Source of the DNA: Asticcacaulis machinosus
GTDB lineage: Bacteria > Pseudomonadota > Alphaproteobacteria > Caulobacterales > Caulobacteraceae
Assembly (NCBI RefSeq): GCF_028550435.1
Contig: NZ_JAQQKV010000001.1
Span: 124,001-188,000, forward strand
Direction of reading: 5' to 3'
DNA: 64,000 nucleotides
The translations under genes were made by a program, and so were the position numbers. Under the pieces are notes generated by a model, which was not told the DNA's origin, did no database searches, and saw only the letters and a program-made list of their open reading frames with translations. Positions 47,416 through 57,108 of the stretch are shown piece after piece. How positions within the stretch are numbered: position 1 is the stretch's first letter; each line of letters starts with the position of its first letter.

Positions 47416-47447
47416 TTGACTAACGCGGTCGGAATTATTAAATCCGA
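47416..47447 (+). promoter_or_regulatory. Possible suf operon promoter and operator
   Basis: TTGACT (47416-47421) and TTAAAT (47438-47443), 16 bp apart, look like a sigma-70 promoter. Overlapping it, TCGGAATTATTAAATCCGA (47429-47447) is an imperfect palindrome that could be an IscR or iron-regulator operator. It lies about 155 bp upstream of iscR. Confidence 0.35.
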
Positions 47448-47601
47448 ATAACCTAGCGCAGTAGTCGGGCATTTTGTCCGCCATGTGCGCGGGTCATAGC
47501 ACAAAGTTTTCAGTTTGCGCAGATTTTTAGTCGGTGGCCGCCTGTCACCGCTTATTTGTGCCAATAACCGTCCAGCTCAGGCTTTTGACGAAGGATTTCA
47601 C

Positions 47602-48165
47602 ATGCGTTTGTCAACCAAGGGGCGTTATGCCGTTATGGCCATGACGGATCTGGCGCTGCACGGTCAGGGTAAACCTATATCGCTGTCTGAGATTTCGGAA
47701 CGCCAGCAGATTTCACTATCCTACCTTGAACAACTGTTTGCAAGATTGCGTAAGGCGGGGCTGGTTAAAAGCGCGCGCGGTCCCGGCGGAGGTTACTCTC
47801 TGGCCCGTTCGTCCGACGCTTTGTTTGTTGCTGAAATCGTGGTGGCGGTTGATGAGCCGATCAAAGCCACACGTTGCGCTCTGACGTCCAATAAACTTGG
47901 GGCTAATAAGCGATTGTCCAAGGAGAATGCGGCGCGCGAAATCGGCTGTATGCCCGGCGGTCAGCGCTGCCTGACCCATAATCTGTGGGAAGATCTGGGG
48001 TTGGCGATCCATGACTATCTGGCAAAGGTTTCTTTGAGCGACGTGATCCTTAAGCGTACTCGTAAGACGGCGGATGGCGACACGCTCAATATCCCGTCCT
48101 CATTCAGTGGTGGTCATAAAATCAATATTGATAAAATCGCCCGCGATCAGGAGATGGTGTCTTAA
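47602..48165 (+). CDS. iscR: Rrf2-family iron-sulfur regulator (IscR-like)
   Basis: 187 aa. N-terminal winged helix (MRLSTKGRYAVMAM, LEQLFARLRKAGLVKSARGPGGGY) is typical of IscR. Cluster ligands: Cys92 aligns with E. coli Cys92, then Cys116, Cys123 and a His in CLTH. Between the first two lies a 23-residue stretch where E. coli IscR has five, so the cluster loop is much longer than usual. A C-terminal extension follows. ATG 47602, with GAAGGAT upstream. First gene of the suf operon; it likely senses cluster supply and represses the operon. Confidence 0.92.
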   Translation: MRLSTKGRYAVMAMTDLALHGQGKPISLSEISERQQISLSYLEQLFARLRKAGLVKSARGPGGGYSLARSSDALFVAEIVVAVDEPIKATRCALTSNKLGANKRLSKENAAREIGCMPGGQRCLTHNLWEDLGLAIHDYLAKVSLSDVILKRTRKTADGDTLNIPSSFSGGHKINIDKIARDQEMVS

Positions 48166-48168
48166 GCT

Positions 48169-49326
48169 ATGTCCGCCTCACACGTGCTTTATATGGATCA
48201 TGCCGCTACCTCGCCGATCAGGCCGCAGGCGCGTGAAGCCATGCTTACGGCGCTTGAACTGGGGGCGAACGCGTCCTCCGTGCATAGCCTCGGGCGGAAG
48301 GCGAAATTGATCGTCGAAGAGGCGCGGACACAGGTGCTTGATCTGGTGGGTGGATATGGTGCCAAGCTGGTGTTCACGTCCAGCGGTACTGAAGCCAATA
48401 ATCTGGCGCTTCATCAGGCGATAGTTCGTGATGATATCACGCACCTGATCATCAGTGACGGTGAGCACGACAGCATTTACACTGCAGCCAACTACGTGGG
48501 TAAACCCGTTCTGAAATGGCCGTTGTTACCATCGGGTCTGGCTGATCTGGAGGCCTTAAAAGCGCTGCTGGCTCAGGTTGAGGGTAGGGCATTTGTGGCG
48601 CTGATGCTGGTCAATAATGAGACCGGCATCATTCAGCCGGTGGCTGAGGCCGCCGAAATTGTCCATGCCGCAGGTGGGTGGCTGCATGTCGATGCCGTAC
48701 AGGCTGCAGGAAAAATCAATATTGATATTGAGACTTTGGGCGCGGATAGCCTGACCTTGACGGCGCATAAAATCGGCGGGCCAGTCGGCGTAGGTGCTTT
48801 GGTTTATAATAGCGGCCATACGATTTTGCCGATGATTACCGGCGGCGGACAGGAGCAGGGTTTGCGCGCCGGGACTGAAAATGTCGCAGGCCTTGCGGCC
48901 TTTGGTGTGGCGGCTTTGGCGGCGCGGGTTTGTGAGGGTTTACCCCAACAAACTTCAAACGAGGCCGCGCTTAAGGCTTTGGGGGCGCACATCATCGGCG
49001 AAGATGTCCCGCGTGTTTCAGGTATCACCTGTCTGGCGGTGCCGGACTGGTCGTCGCAATTGCAGCTTATCCATATGGATATGGCTGGCATTTGCGTCAG
49101 TTCAGGTTCTGCCTGTTCATCTGGAAAGGTCAAGCACAGCCGTGTCCTGAATGCTATGGGGCTGGAAAACCTGTCGAGCGGGGTCTTGCGCATATCGACC
49201 GGTTGGTCTAGCCAGCCTGCGGACTGGGGCCGGTTTTTTGAAGTTTGGTCGGGCGGGTATCAGACCTTCCGCGCCCGCCAGAAGACTAACAAGTCGACTA
49301 AGTTGAATATAAAGGAAAAAGCCTGA
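48169..49326 (+). CDS. Cysteine desulfurase, NifS/IscS-like
   Basis: PLP enzyme that takes sulfur from cysteine. 385 aa. N-terminal [17 protein letters not shown] Lys in [10 protein letters not shown]; active-site Cys loop [22 protein letters not shown] 48169, 3 bp after iscR; its stop overlaps the sufB start (TGATG). A second, SufS-type desulfurase lies later in the same operon; this one is group I by its long Cys loop. Confidence 0.95.
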   Translation: MSASHVLYMDHAATSPIRPQAREAMLTALELGANASSVHSLGRKAKLIVEEARTQVLDLVGGYGAKLVFTSSGTEANNLALHQAIVRDDITHLIISDGEHDSIYTAANYVGKPVLKWPLLPSGLADLEALKALLAQVEGRAFVALMLVNNETGIIQPVAEAAEIVHAAGGWLHVDAVQAAGKINIDIETLGADSLTLTAHKIGGPVGVGALVYNSGHTILPMITGGGQEQGLRAGTENVAGLAAFGVAALAARVCEGLPQQTSNEAALKALGAHIIGEDVPRVSGITCLAVPDWSSQLQLIHMDMAGICVSSGSACSSGKVKHSRVLNAMGLENLSSGVLRISTGWSSQPADWGRFFEVWSGGYQTFRARQKTNKSTKLNIKEKA

Positions 49327-50792
49327 TGGCGGCCGTTAAGGAAACCATTGATACGGTTCAAAAACTTGAGACCTATGAGCATGGTTTCGTCTCGGACATC
49401 GAGATGGAATTTGCGCCTAAAGGCCTCAATGCCGATATCGTGCGTTTCATTTCCGAGAAGAAGAATGAGCCGGAATGGATGCTGCAATGGCGTCTGGACG
49501 CGTTTGAGCGCTGGCAGTCGATGGATGAACCCGATTGGGCCAAGCTGAACTATAAACGTGTCGATTATCAGGACCTTTATTACTATGCGGCGCCTAAGCA
49601 AAAAGTGGCGCCAAAATCGCTGGATGAGATCGATCCGGAATTGCTGCGCACCTATGAGAAGCTGGGTATCCCTCTGAAAGAGCAGATGGTGCTGGCCGGT
49701 GTCGAAGGCGCGCCCAAATATGCGGTCGATGCCGTGTTTGACTCCGTTTCGGTGGTCACGACCTTTAAGGATGAACTGAAAAAGTCAGGCGTGATTTTTT
49801 GTTCAATTTCAGAGGCATTACGCGAATATCCTGAGCTGGTGCGTAAATATCTGGGCACCGTGGTGCCGCAATCGGATAATTATTTCGCAGCGCTTAATTC
49901 GGCGGTGTTTTCGGACGGATCATTTGTTTACATCCCACCGGGCGTACGTTGTCCGATGGAGCTTTCGACCTATTTCCGCATCAATGCGTCGGAGACCGGT
50001 CAGTTTGAGCGCACCCTGATCATCGCCGATAAGGGGGCTTACGTTTCGTATTTAGAGGGCTGCACCGCCCCGATGCGCGATGAAAATCAGCTTCATGCCG
50101 CCGTCGTTGAACTGGTCGTGCTGGAAGATGCCGAAATCAAATATTCGACCGTGCAGAACTGGTATCCCGGCGATGCGGAAGGCAAAGGCGGCATCTATAA
50201 TTTCGTGACCAAGCGCGCCGATTGCCGTGAGCCACGCGCCAAGGTGTCGTGGACGCAGGTAGAGACCGGATCGGCGATTACCTGGAAATATCCGTCGTGC
50301 ATCCTGCGCGGCGACGACAGCGTCGGTGAGTTCTATTCGATCGCGGTCACTAATGGTCATCAGCAGGCCGATACCGGCACCAAGATGATCCATCTGGGCA
50401 AAAATACCCGCTCACGGATCATCTCCAAAGGCATATCGGCGGGTAAGTCATCCAACACCTATCGCGGTCTGGTTTCGGCTCATGCACGGGCGGCGGGGGC
50501 ACGGAACTTCACTCAATGTGACAGCCTGCTGATCGGTAAGACCTGTGCGGCCCACACCGTGCCTTATGTCGAGGCCGACACCGCCAAGGCGCAGTTTGAG
50601 CATGAAGCGACGACGACACGGTTGTCGGAAGATCAACTATTCTACGCCATGCAGCGCGGACTGTCGCAGGAAGAGGCGGTGGCCCTTCTGGTCAATGGTT
50701 TCGTGCGCGACGTGTTGCAGGAACTACCGATGGAATTTGCCGTTGAGGCACAAAAACTGGTGGCCATCAGCCTTGAAGGCTCGGTCGGCTAA
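49326..50792 (+). CDS. sufB: Fe-S cluster assembly scaffold SufB
   Basis: Core scaffold on which SufBCD builds clusters. 488 aa. Contains [27 protein letters not shown] region, [20 protein letters not shown] with the conserved Cys, and the C-terminal beta-helix with CDSLLIG...[19 protein letters not shown] 49326 shares its A with the preceding TGA. Confidence 0.98.
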   Translation: MAAVKETIDTVQKLETYEHGFVSDIEMEFAPKGLNADIVRFISEKKNEPEWMLQWRLDAFERWQSMDEPDWAKLNYKRVDYQDLYYYAAPKQKVAPKSLDEIDPELLRTYEKLGIPLKEQMVLAGVEGAPKYAVDAVFDSVSVVTTFKDELKKSGVIFCSISEALREYPELVRKYLGTVVPQSDNYFAALNSAVFSDGSFVYIPPGVRCPMELSTYFRINASETGQFERTLIIADKGAYVSYLEGCTAPMRDENQLHAAVVELVVLEDAEIKYSTVQNWYPGDAEGKGGIYNFVTKRADCREPRAKVSWTQVETGSAITWKYPSCILRGDDSVGEFYSIAVTNGHQQADTGTKMIHLGKNTRSRIISKGISAGKSSNTYRGLVSAHARAAGARNFTQCDSLLIGKTCAAHTVPYVEADTAKAQFEHEATTTRLSEDQLFYAMQRGLSQEEAVALLVNGFVRDVLQELPMEFAVEAQKLVAISLEGSVG

Positions 50793-50802
50793 AAAGAGAA
50801 TA

Positions 50803-51558
50803 ATGACAATGCTTAATATTGAAAACCTCACCGTCAGCGTTGACGACAAAACCATCCTTAAGGGCCTGACGCTTGATGTGCCAACGGGCGAGGTCCATGC
50901 CATTATGGGGCCGAATGGTGCCGGTAAATCGACGCTGGGCTACACGCTGGCGGGCCGTTCCAACTATGAGGTAACGGCTGGATCGGCCACGCTTAACGGC
51001 GAAGATCTGCTGGATAAGGATGTGCATGAACGCGCCGCGGCCGGACTTTATCTGTCGTTTCAGTATCCGCTCGAAATCCCCGGTGTTCCGGCCCTGACCT
51101 TTATCCGCACGGCTTTGAATGCTCAGCGCAAACTGCGCGGTGAGGACGAAATGTCGGCACCTGAGTTCCTGAAAACGACCCGCGAAGTGGCCAAGTCGCT
51201 GAAAATCGACATGGATATGCTTAAACGTCCGCTCAATGTGGGTTTCTCCGGCGGCGAAAAGAAGCGCATGGAAGTGCTGCAAATGGCGTTGCTTAAGCCG
51301 AAGTTCCTCATCCTTGATGAAACCGATTCCGGCCTAGATATCGACGCGCTTAAGGTCGTGTCAGAAGGTGTGAATGCCTTGCGTGCCCCTGATCGCGGGA
51401 TGCTGGTCATCACCCACTATCAGCGACTGCTCGATCATATCACGCCGGATCGCATCCATATTCTGGTTGATGGTCGCATTGTTCATTCAGGCGGGCCGGA
51501 ACTGGCCCACGAATTGGAAGCCAATGGCTATGACCAGTACCTCGGTGAGGCGGCATAA
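50803..51558 (+). CDS. sufC: Fe-S cluster assembly ATPase SufC
   Basis: ABC ATPase of the SufBCD complex. 251 aa: Walker A GPNGAGKST, SufC-type signature FSGGEKKR, Walker B FLILDETDSGLDIDAL, H-loop ITHYQRLL. ATG 50803 (a second at 50809); 10 bp after sufB. The frame is open far upstream inside sufB but that part is antisense to nothing functional and not homologous. Stop overlaps the sufD start. Confidence 0.98.
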   Translation: MTMLNIENLTVSVDDKTILKGLTLDVPTGEVHAIMGPNGAGKSTLGYTLAGRSNYEVTAGSATLNGEDLLDKDVHERAAAGLYLSFQYPLEIPGVPALTFIRTALNAQRKLRGEDEMSAPEFLKTTREVAKSLKIDMDMLKRPLNVGFSGGEKKRMEVLQMALLKPKFLILDETDSGLDIDALKVVSEGVNALRAPDRGMLVITHYQRLLDHITPDRIHILVDGRIVHSGGPELAHELEANGYDQYLGEAA

Positions 51559-52592
51559 TGGCGTTCGATCTGTTCGACCCCATAACCTGGCCAACGCGGC
51601 GCGATGAGGAATGGAAATATTCCGATCTGGCGCGGCATTTGCGCATCACGCCGCGTGAGTTGGAGGTTTCGACGGATATCGCAGCCCCGGCCCTGACGCT
51701 GGAGGGCTTCCATGTCCATAATGTCTTTGGGGCGGACTATAGCGGCCTTGAGGCGGCGGTTGCCGCGTCTAATGGTAAGCTGTGGTTGCGGCACTGGGCA
51801 CGCGGGCGTCTGGACTGCGTGGCGGGTTTTCAGAATAAAGGCCGGATTGATCTTAAGGCCGGTGAGCATTTGACCCTGTTTGAGACCTATGAGGGGAAGG
51901 GTAATTACGCGGTTCATAGTGAGCTTGAACTCACTCTGGCTGAGGGTGCGCGTCTTGAGCGCGTGGTGGTGATGGACGAGCCGGAAACGGCAACATCCGT
52001 GCGGCAGTCAACGATTGATACAGCGCCCAACGCTCAGTATGTGCAGACCGTGGTATCGACTGGCGCGGCCTTTCAGCGCTTTGAAAGCCATGTAGCCCAT
52101 GCGGGTCATGGGGCGGAAGTCCGCATGGATGGTGCGTACTTACTGAAGAACAAAACCCATTTCGATTACACCACGCGCCTTGATCATCAGCATATCAATG
52201 GCGTGACCACCCAAACTATCAAAGGGCTGGTCAAGGATCAGGCGCAGGTCGTGTTTCAGGGGCGTATTCTGGTGCAAAAGGGCGCTGATGGCACTGATGC
52301 CCGGATGCGGCATCAGGCGCTGATTTTGAATGACGGTGCGAGGGTACGCGCCAAGCCGGAACTGGAAATCTATGCCGATGACGTCCAGTGCGCGCACGGC
52401 AACACGATTGGCAATCTGGATGAAAACGCGCTGTTTTTTTGCATGTCGCGCGGCATGGATGAAGCCACCGCCCGCGGCCTTTTGATGCAGGCGTTTATTG
52501 TGCCGGTGATCGAAGCCATTGACGACGATCACTTACGCGCGGCGGTGCTGGAGTTCGTTGAGGCTAAGGCCGGAGGCTTTTATGGCGTTTGA
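51558..52592 (+). CDS. sufD: Fe-S cluster assembly protein SufD
   Basis: 344 aa. SufB paralogue and partner, with N-terminal PTRRDEEWKYSDL and the C-terminal beta-helix ending in GARVRAKPELEIYADDVQCAHG...LFFCMSRGMDEATARGLL. It forms the SufB-SufD interface where nascent clusters are made. ATG 51558, one-base overlap with sufC; its end overlaps sufS by 11 bp. Confidence 0.96.
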   Translation: MAFDLFDPITWPTRRDEEWKYSDLARHLRITPRELEVSTDIAAPALTLEGFHVHNVFGADYSGLEAAVAASNGKLWLRHWARGRLDCVAGFQNKGRIDLKAGEHLTLFETYEGKGNYAVHSELELTLAEGARLERVVVMDEPETATSVRQSTIDTAPNAQYVQTVVSTGAAFQRFESHVAHAGHGAEVRMDGAYLLKNKTHFDYTTRLDHQHINGVTTQTIKGLVKDQAQVVFQGRILVQKGADGTDARMRHQALILNDGARVRAKPELEIYADDVQCAHGNTIGNLDENALFFCMSRGMDEATARGLLMQAFIVPVIEAIDDDHLRAAVLEFVEAKAGGFYGV

Positions 52593-53799
52593 CGTCGCAA
52601 AGGCCCGCGAAGACTTTCCGATCCTGTCGCGGAAGATCAAGGGCAAGCCCCTGATCTATCTCGACAGCGGGGCCAGCGCCCAGAAACCGCGTCAGGTGCT
52701 GGAGGCCATGAGCGCACATGCAGCCACCTCATATGCCAATGTTCACCGTGGCCTGCATACTCTGGCGAATGAAACGACGGATGCCTTTGAAAAGGGCCGC
52801 GAAACCGTTGCGCGTTTTATAAATGCCGCTCGTGTCGAAGAGGTCATCTTCACCAAATCAGCGACAGAGTCGATTAATCTGGTTGCCTTCAGTTTCGGCA
52901 CTTTCATCAAAGCCGGTGACGAAATCCTGATCTCTGAGATGGAGCACCATGCTAATATCGTACCCTGGCATATGCTGGCGGAGCGTACCGGGGCGGTGCT
53001 GAAATGGGTGCCGATCCTTGATGACGGCAGCCTGGATATGCTGGCCTTTGATCAACTATTGACGGATAAGGTCAAGCTGGTCGCCATAGCCCATATGTCG
53101 AATGTTTTGGGGACCATCAACCCGGTGGCTGAGATCGTATCCAAGGCCCATGCGGTAGGTGCCAAGGTTCTGATCGACGGCTGTCAGGGCGTGGTCCATC
53201 TGCCAGTTGATGTCCAGACGCTTGACTGTGATTTTTACGCGTTTTCGGCCCACAAGCTTTATGGGCCGACAGGCTTAGGTGTGTTGTACGGTAAGTATGA
53301 TCTGCTGGCCGTCATGCCACCCTATCAGGGTGGAGGGGAAATGATCGCCCATGTCAGCAAAGAGCGCATAACCTATGCCGAACCGCCCCATCGCTTTGAA
53401 GCGGGCACGCCGGCGATCCTTGAGGTTATCGGCCTGACGGCTGCGATCGAATGGTTGTCGCAGTTTGACCGTGACGCAACTATTGTTCATGAAATGGCAC
53501 TATATGACCGGGCCTATGAGGGCTTGCGCGGTATCAATAATCTGCGGGTACATGGCCATGCGGGCCACAAAGGCTCGATCCTGACCTTTTCTTTGGGGCA
53601 GGCCCATGCCCATGACGTTGCACAAATCCTTGATCGCTACAATATAGCGGTAAGGGCCGGTACACATTGCGCCGAACCGCTGATGACGCGCCTTGGGGTG
53701 ACGTCGACCGTGAGGGCATCGATTGCGCTTTATAATACCGAAGATGAGATCGACGCTCTGATCGCGGCGGTTCAAAAAGCCCAGAGTTTCTTTGAGTAA
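52582..53799 (+). CDS. sufS: Cysteine desulfurase SufS
   Basis: Group II desulfurase supplying sulfur to SufB. 405 aa. IYLDSGASAQKP, THRGLH-type segment NVHRGLHTLA, PLP Lys in AFSAHKLYGPTG, active Cys in RAGTHCAEPLM. ATG 52582; the upstream open frame lies inside sufD. No sufE or sufU gene is seen here, so the sulfur acceptor is encoded elsewhere. Confidence 0.97.
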   Translation: MAFDVAKAREDFPILSRKIKGKPLIYLDSGASAQKPRQVLEAMSAHAATSYANVHRGLHTLANETTDAFEKGRETVARFINAARVEEVIFTKSATESINLVAFSFGTFIKAGDEILISEMEHHANIVPWHMLAERTGAVLKWVPILDDGSLDMLAFDQLLTDKVKLVAIAHMSNVLGTINPVAEIVSKAHAVGAKVLIDGCQGVVHLPVDVQTLDCDFYAFSAHKLYGPTGLGVLYGKYDLLAVMPPYQGGGEMIAHVSKERITYAEPPHRFEAGTPAILEVIGLTAAIEWLSQFDRDATIVHEMALYDRAYEGLRGINNLRVHGHAGHKGSILTFSLGQAHAHDVAQILDRYNIAVRAGTHCAEPLMTRLGVTSTVRASIALYNTEDEIDALIAAVQKAQSFFE

Positions 53800-53809
53800 G
53801 GTTACATAC

Positions 53810-54211
53810 ATGTCCGACCACATCATCAATCTTCATGAGGAACCGGAGCATCCGCAGGCGGAACTGTTCGCGCGTGAAGCGCCTTCGGGCCTGTCTGAGG
53901 CGGAACTGTCACGTCTGACCGAAGACCTGATTGCGGCGTTCAAAAGCGTCTACGATCCCGAAATTCCGGTAGATATCTATGAACTGGGGTTGATATACCG
54001 CGTTGATGTGTCCGATGACCGCGATGTGGCGGTCGACATGACACTAACAGCGCCGGGCTGTCCGGTGGCGGGTGAGATGCCGGGTTGGGTCGAGCAGGCG
54101 GTTATGGGCGTTCAAGGTGTCAATAGCGTCAATGTTAATCTCATCTTTGAACCCCCGTGGGATTCGTCGAAAATGAGTGACGAAGCCAAGCTTCAGCTTA
54201 ATATGTTTTAA
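53810..54211 (+). CDS. sufT: SufT / DUF59 (MIP18-like) protein
   Basis: 133 aa. DUF59 fold with YDPEIPVDIYELGLIY, MTLTAPGCPVAGEMP (conserved Cys) and VNLIFEPPWD. Helps Fe-S cluster maturation or transfer. ATG 53810, with AAGG 8 nt upstream; TTG 53792 is a poorer start that would overlap sufS. Confidence 0.94.
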   Translation: MSDHIINLHEEPEHPQAELFAREAPSGLSEAELSRLTEDLIAAFKSVYDPEIPVDIYELGLIYRVDVSDDRDVAVDMTLTAPGCPVAGEMPGWVEQAVMGVQGVNSVNVNLIFEPPWDSSKMSDEAKLQLNMF

Positions 54212-54271
54212 GGTCATGGAGGAAAACCGTTTTTCCCCCATGTGCCCCCTTACGCTACAGAAAGCGAAATC

Positions 54272-54658
54272 ATGGAAACCGCTGTTTCTTTCCGCCCCCG
54301 CCGCCCGAGGCCTTCCATTGTCAGTCTGACGGACGCGGCCGCTCGTCAGGTCAAGGCGATTATGGCCAAGGCTGATAAGCCTTACGCTGGCTTGCGTGTA
54401 GGGGTTAAGGCGGGCGGCTGTGCCGGGCAAGAATATGTTTTAAGCTATGCTGAAACGGCCGACCCATTGGATGAGATCGTGACCGATAAGGATGTCACCA
54501 TCCTTATCGAACCCAAGGCCGTACTTTATCTGGTCGGTACGGTCATTGACTATGAGACGACCAAGCTGTCGTCCAAATTTGTCTTCAATAACCCGAATGA
54601 GACCGATGCCTGCGGTTGCGGGGAGAGCGTGACGATCACGCCGGTTCAGGCGGATTAG
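54272..54658 (+). CDS. sufA: A-type Fe-S carrier (SufA/IscA family)
   Basis: 128 aa. HesB/IscA fold: AARQVKAIMAK, GLRVGVKAGGCAGQEY with Cys ligand 1, and NETDACGCGES with the C-terminal Cys pair. It carries clusters to apoproteins. ATG 54272 preferred; the frame is open to GTG 54242. Last gene of the suf operon; 23-bp overlap with the convergent hypothetical gene. Confidence 0.95.
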   Translation: METAVSFRPRRPRPSIVSLTDAAARQVKAIMAKADKPYAGLRVGVKAGGCAGQEYVLSYAETADPLDEIVTDKDVTILIEPKAVLYLVGTVIDYETTKLSSKFVFNNPNETDACGCGESVTITPVQAD

Positions 54659-55037
54659 TATCCAACCAGGTCAGGGCTTCATCAAGGCTTTCAAAGGTTT
54701 GTATATAATCTTTTGGGAATATGTCCCCAATCCCCGCCAGGCGCGGCTTATCAAGCGGGTCTTGCGATATCAGAGCCAATCGCTTGCGCGGCGGTGGCGG
54801 AGTACCTGCCATTTCGGCCAGAGCCTGAGCGGCTCTCATCAAGTCGGGCAGGGTGGTAAAGCCATCAGCGGCGCGCATATCCATCACCCGGTCGTAAGAC
54901 CACGGTTGGTCAATCTGCTGATAAAGAGCAATCAAAGTATCAATCAGGGCCGCACCTTCGTAAGCGCCTCTGACCGTGACCAGCAGGCGATTTTTGGTTT
55001 CGTCGATGCGGTAACTTACTCGAAAACCCGATGGCAT
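54636..55037 (-). CDS. Hypothetical protein, possible STAS/SpoIIAA-like fold
   Basis: 133 aa, soluble, no signal. Alternating strands and helices (NRLLVTVRGAYEGAALIDTL; DRVMDMRAADGFTTLPDLMRAAQAL; KRLALIS; TFESLDEALTWL) resemble small STAS-like proteins of the SpoIIAA-like type, but the match is by eye only. ATG 55037. It stands alone between suf and plsC; its 3' end lies inside sufA. Confidence 0.65.
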   Translation of the reverse strand: MPSGFRVSYRIDETKNRLLVTVRGAYEGAALIDTLIALYQQIDQPWSYDRVMDMRAADGFTTLPDLMRAAQALAEMAGTPPPPRKRLALISQDPLDKPRLAGIGDIFPKDYIQTFESLDEALTWLDTNPPEPA

Positions 55038-55129
55038 GATTATGGGCCTGTACGCAAATAAATACTATGAACTGTCATAGCTTGCTGACCTTAATAAAGC
55101 TTCAAAACCTGTTGTTTTCTTGAATAGTT

Positions 55130-55873
55130 TTAATCAGAAACTATGGTCGATGGCTGGAGTGGTGTGCCTGTGGCTTCGCTGATAAGCGTTTGTGTTTGGG
55201 TTTCGATCCGCGTTTGCAACAGTGTCATGAATTCACTCTTATTAAGGCCGGTGGGAATGGCCTCCATGAACTCCAGAACCGCCGTGCCGGGTAACTTTTC
55301 ATAGCGTTCTTCTTGCCAGAACAGCCCCAGATTAGTAGCTACCGGTACGACCGGCCGGTCAAAATTTCTGTACATGTGCCACACGCCTGAGCGATAGCGG
55401 TGATAGGTGCCGGGTGCGGATAAATGACCTTCGGGATAGATTAAAATGTGTCGGCCATCATCATTGGCTTTCTGTGAGCGATCCGCCAGAGCCTTGCGAG
55501 CTTCGATGCCGCCGCAATTATTGACAACAATCGCGCCCAGTTTACGCAGGATTTTCGACATGAAGGGGTATTTTTCAAGATGATCGCCTGTCACAAAGGC
55601 CAGATCATTGAATTGCGAATATATGCAATATCCATCGCCCCAGGACTGGTGCTTGGCCGCAAAGATTACCGGCTGTGTGGGGATGCGGTCGCGGCCCCTG
55701 ACCTCCAACCGGATGCCGGCTAGGTATTGCATCGCCCAGACCATGCGACGGGTATAGCGTTGAATAACCCAAAGCACGGGCCGTCGCCCAGGCAAAACGG
55801 TAAAAACCAGCGCCAACAGGCTGTAGAAGAGTGAAAACAGCCAATAGGCGGCGGCAAACAGGAAGCTGGGCAT
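55130..55873 (-). CDS. plsC: 1-acyl-sn-glycerol-3-phosphate acyltransferase
   Basis: Second acyl transfer in phospholipid synthesis. 247 aa. N-terminal membrane helix (LFSLFYSLLALVFTVLP), catalytic HX4D motif KHQSWGD, and the acyl-acceptor motif YPEGHL (FPEG-type). ATG 55873. Confidence 0.94.
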   Translation of the reverse strand: MPSFLFAAAYWLFSLFYSLLALVFTVLPGRRPVLWVIQRYTRRMVWAMQYLAGIRLEVRGRDRIPTQPVIFAAKHQSWGDGYCIYSQFNDLAFVTGDHLEKYPFMSKILRKLGAIVVNNCGGIEARKALADRSQKANDDGRHILIYPEGHLSAPGTYHRYRSGVWHMYRNFDRPVVPVATNLGLFWQEERYEKLPGTAVLEFMEAIPTGLNKSEFMTLLQTRIETQTQTLISEATGTPLQPSTIVSD

Positions 55874-55946
55874 GGTCAGTCCTTAAAAGTCATCGTTCAA
55901 AGACTTATAAGACTTCTACCGATTTGGCGAGCCTGTGCTGAGCACG

Positions 55947-57008
55947 TCAGGCGACGTTAAAATCCCTGACCTGGCTGCCTTCAGCAACGGTCACCATGTT
56001 CCGGCCGTTGTTCTTAGACAGATAAAGCGCTTTATCGGCACGATCCATGAGGTCAAATGGATCTTCGGCGAACTCACGTTGAGCGAGACCGACCGAGATG
56101 GATACAGTGCCCAGATCTTCATTGGTCGAGCGGCGTTTCAACACACGGGTTGAAATTTCCTGACGAGCTTCATCGAGAATACGAGCTACATCGGTGGCCG
56201 TTTGGCCGGGGAACAACATCCCGAACTCCTCACCGCCATAGCGTGCAGCCAAAGCGGGGGGGCGTCCAATGCGGGCCAGAACACTGGCGACATAACGCAA
56301 CACCTGATCGCCGGTCTGGTGACCCCAAGTGTCGTTAAAGCGTTTGAAATGGTCAATGTCGATTACGGCCAGCGTCAATGGCTTTGATACATCGTCGCCT
56401 TCGCATTGTTTATCGAGTTGCTCATCAAAGGCTTTGCGGTTAGCCAGATTGGTCAGGGCATCGGTCATGGCTTCCATGCGCACCTGATCAAGATGCTTAC
56501 GCAAGCGATTAATTTCACGGGATGAATCGCTCAGGCGGGTTTGCAATGACTGATGATGATCAAGAACGACATTGGTTGCCGCCGACAGGTTGTCGACCAG
56601 ATTCTTCAACACACCTGCATCGGCCAGATTAAGAGACTGACGTGCGCTTTCCAGTGTCGTGGAATAACTTCTTTGGGATGATTGCACGTCACTGATGACC
56701 TCAGTGATCGTATGTAATTCTTTGGACAGTTTCAGGCCAGCGTCACGAACTTCATCATTGAGTTTCAGGCGGGCAATGAATTTCGAGGCCAGGCTATCGC
56801 TGATCTCTTCGGTGATTTTCTCTCCGCTGGCGACGAGTCTCAGAACTTCCTGAGCTAAGGCGCACTGTGGATCACCGGCGACATAGAGCCAGATTTCGTA
56901 ATTAAGTGGCGTCGGCCACACCCCATGCTCTTCCATAAGCTTTAACGCATCCTGCGCCAAGGCATATGAGTTGGGACCACGGACACTTACTTCTATGTCG
57001 TTATTCAT
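55947..57008 (-). CDS. Diguanylate cyclase (GGDEF domain), no inhibitory site
   Basis: 353 aa, soluble. N-terminal helical sensor region (1-185) with coiled-coil character, then a GGDEF domain with DALTNLANRKAFD, DIDHFKRFNDTWGHQTGDQVL and active site RYGGEEF. The RxxD I-site that would lie five residues before the active site reads RPPA, so product inhibition should be lost. Position between plsC and an RhlB-like helicase makes it a candidate DgcB orthologue, a surface-response cyclase of Caulobacter; that is inference. ATG 57008. Confidence 0.92.
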   Translation of the reverse strand: MNNDIEVSVRGPNSYALAQDALKLMEEHGVWPTPLNYEIWLYVAGDPQCALAQEVLRLVASGEKITEEISDSLASKFIARLKLNDEVRDAGLKLSKELHTITEVISDVQSSQRSYSTTLESARQSLNLADAGVLKNLVDNLSAATNVVLDHHQSLQTRLSDSSREINRLRKHLDQVRMEAMTDALTNLANRKAFDEQLDKQCEGDDVSKPLTLAVIDIDHFKRFNDTWGHQTGDQVLRYVASVLARIGRPPALAARYGGEEFGMLFPGQTATDVARILDEARQEISTRVLKRRSTNEDLGTVSISVGLAQREFAEDPFDLMDRADKALYLSKNNGRNMVTVAEGSQVRDFNVA

Positions 57009-57108
57009 TGGGTCTTCCTTGCGTCACCTGATTCTATGTGACAGGAGCAATCTAGCCCAACTTCTCTGACAGGCGGTTAACGCGCTAAAAAATTTTTCTG
57101 AATTTTTA

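Noticed and set aside
47379-47564. Longer form of the alpha/beta hydrolase
   Set aside because: The extension is not homologous and would run into the suf promoter region; ATG 47378 has a good ribosome site.
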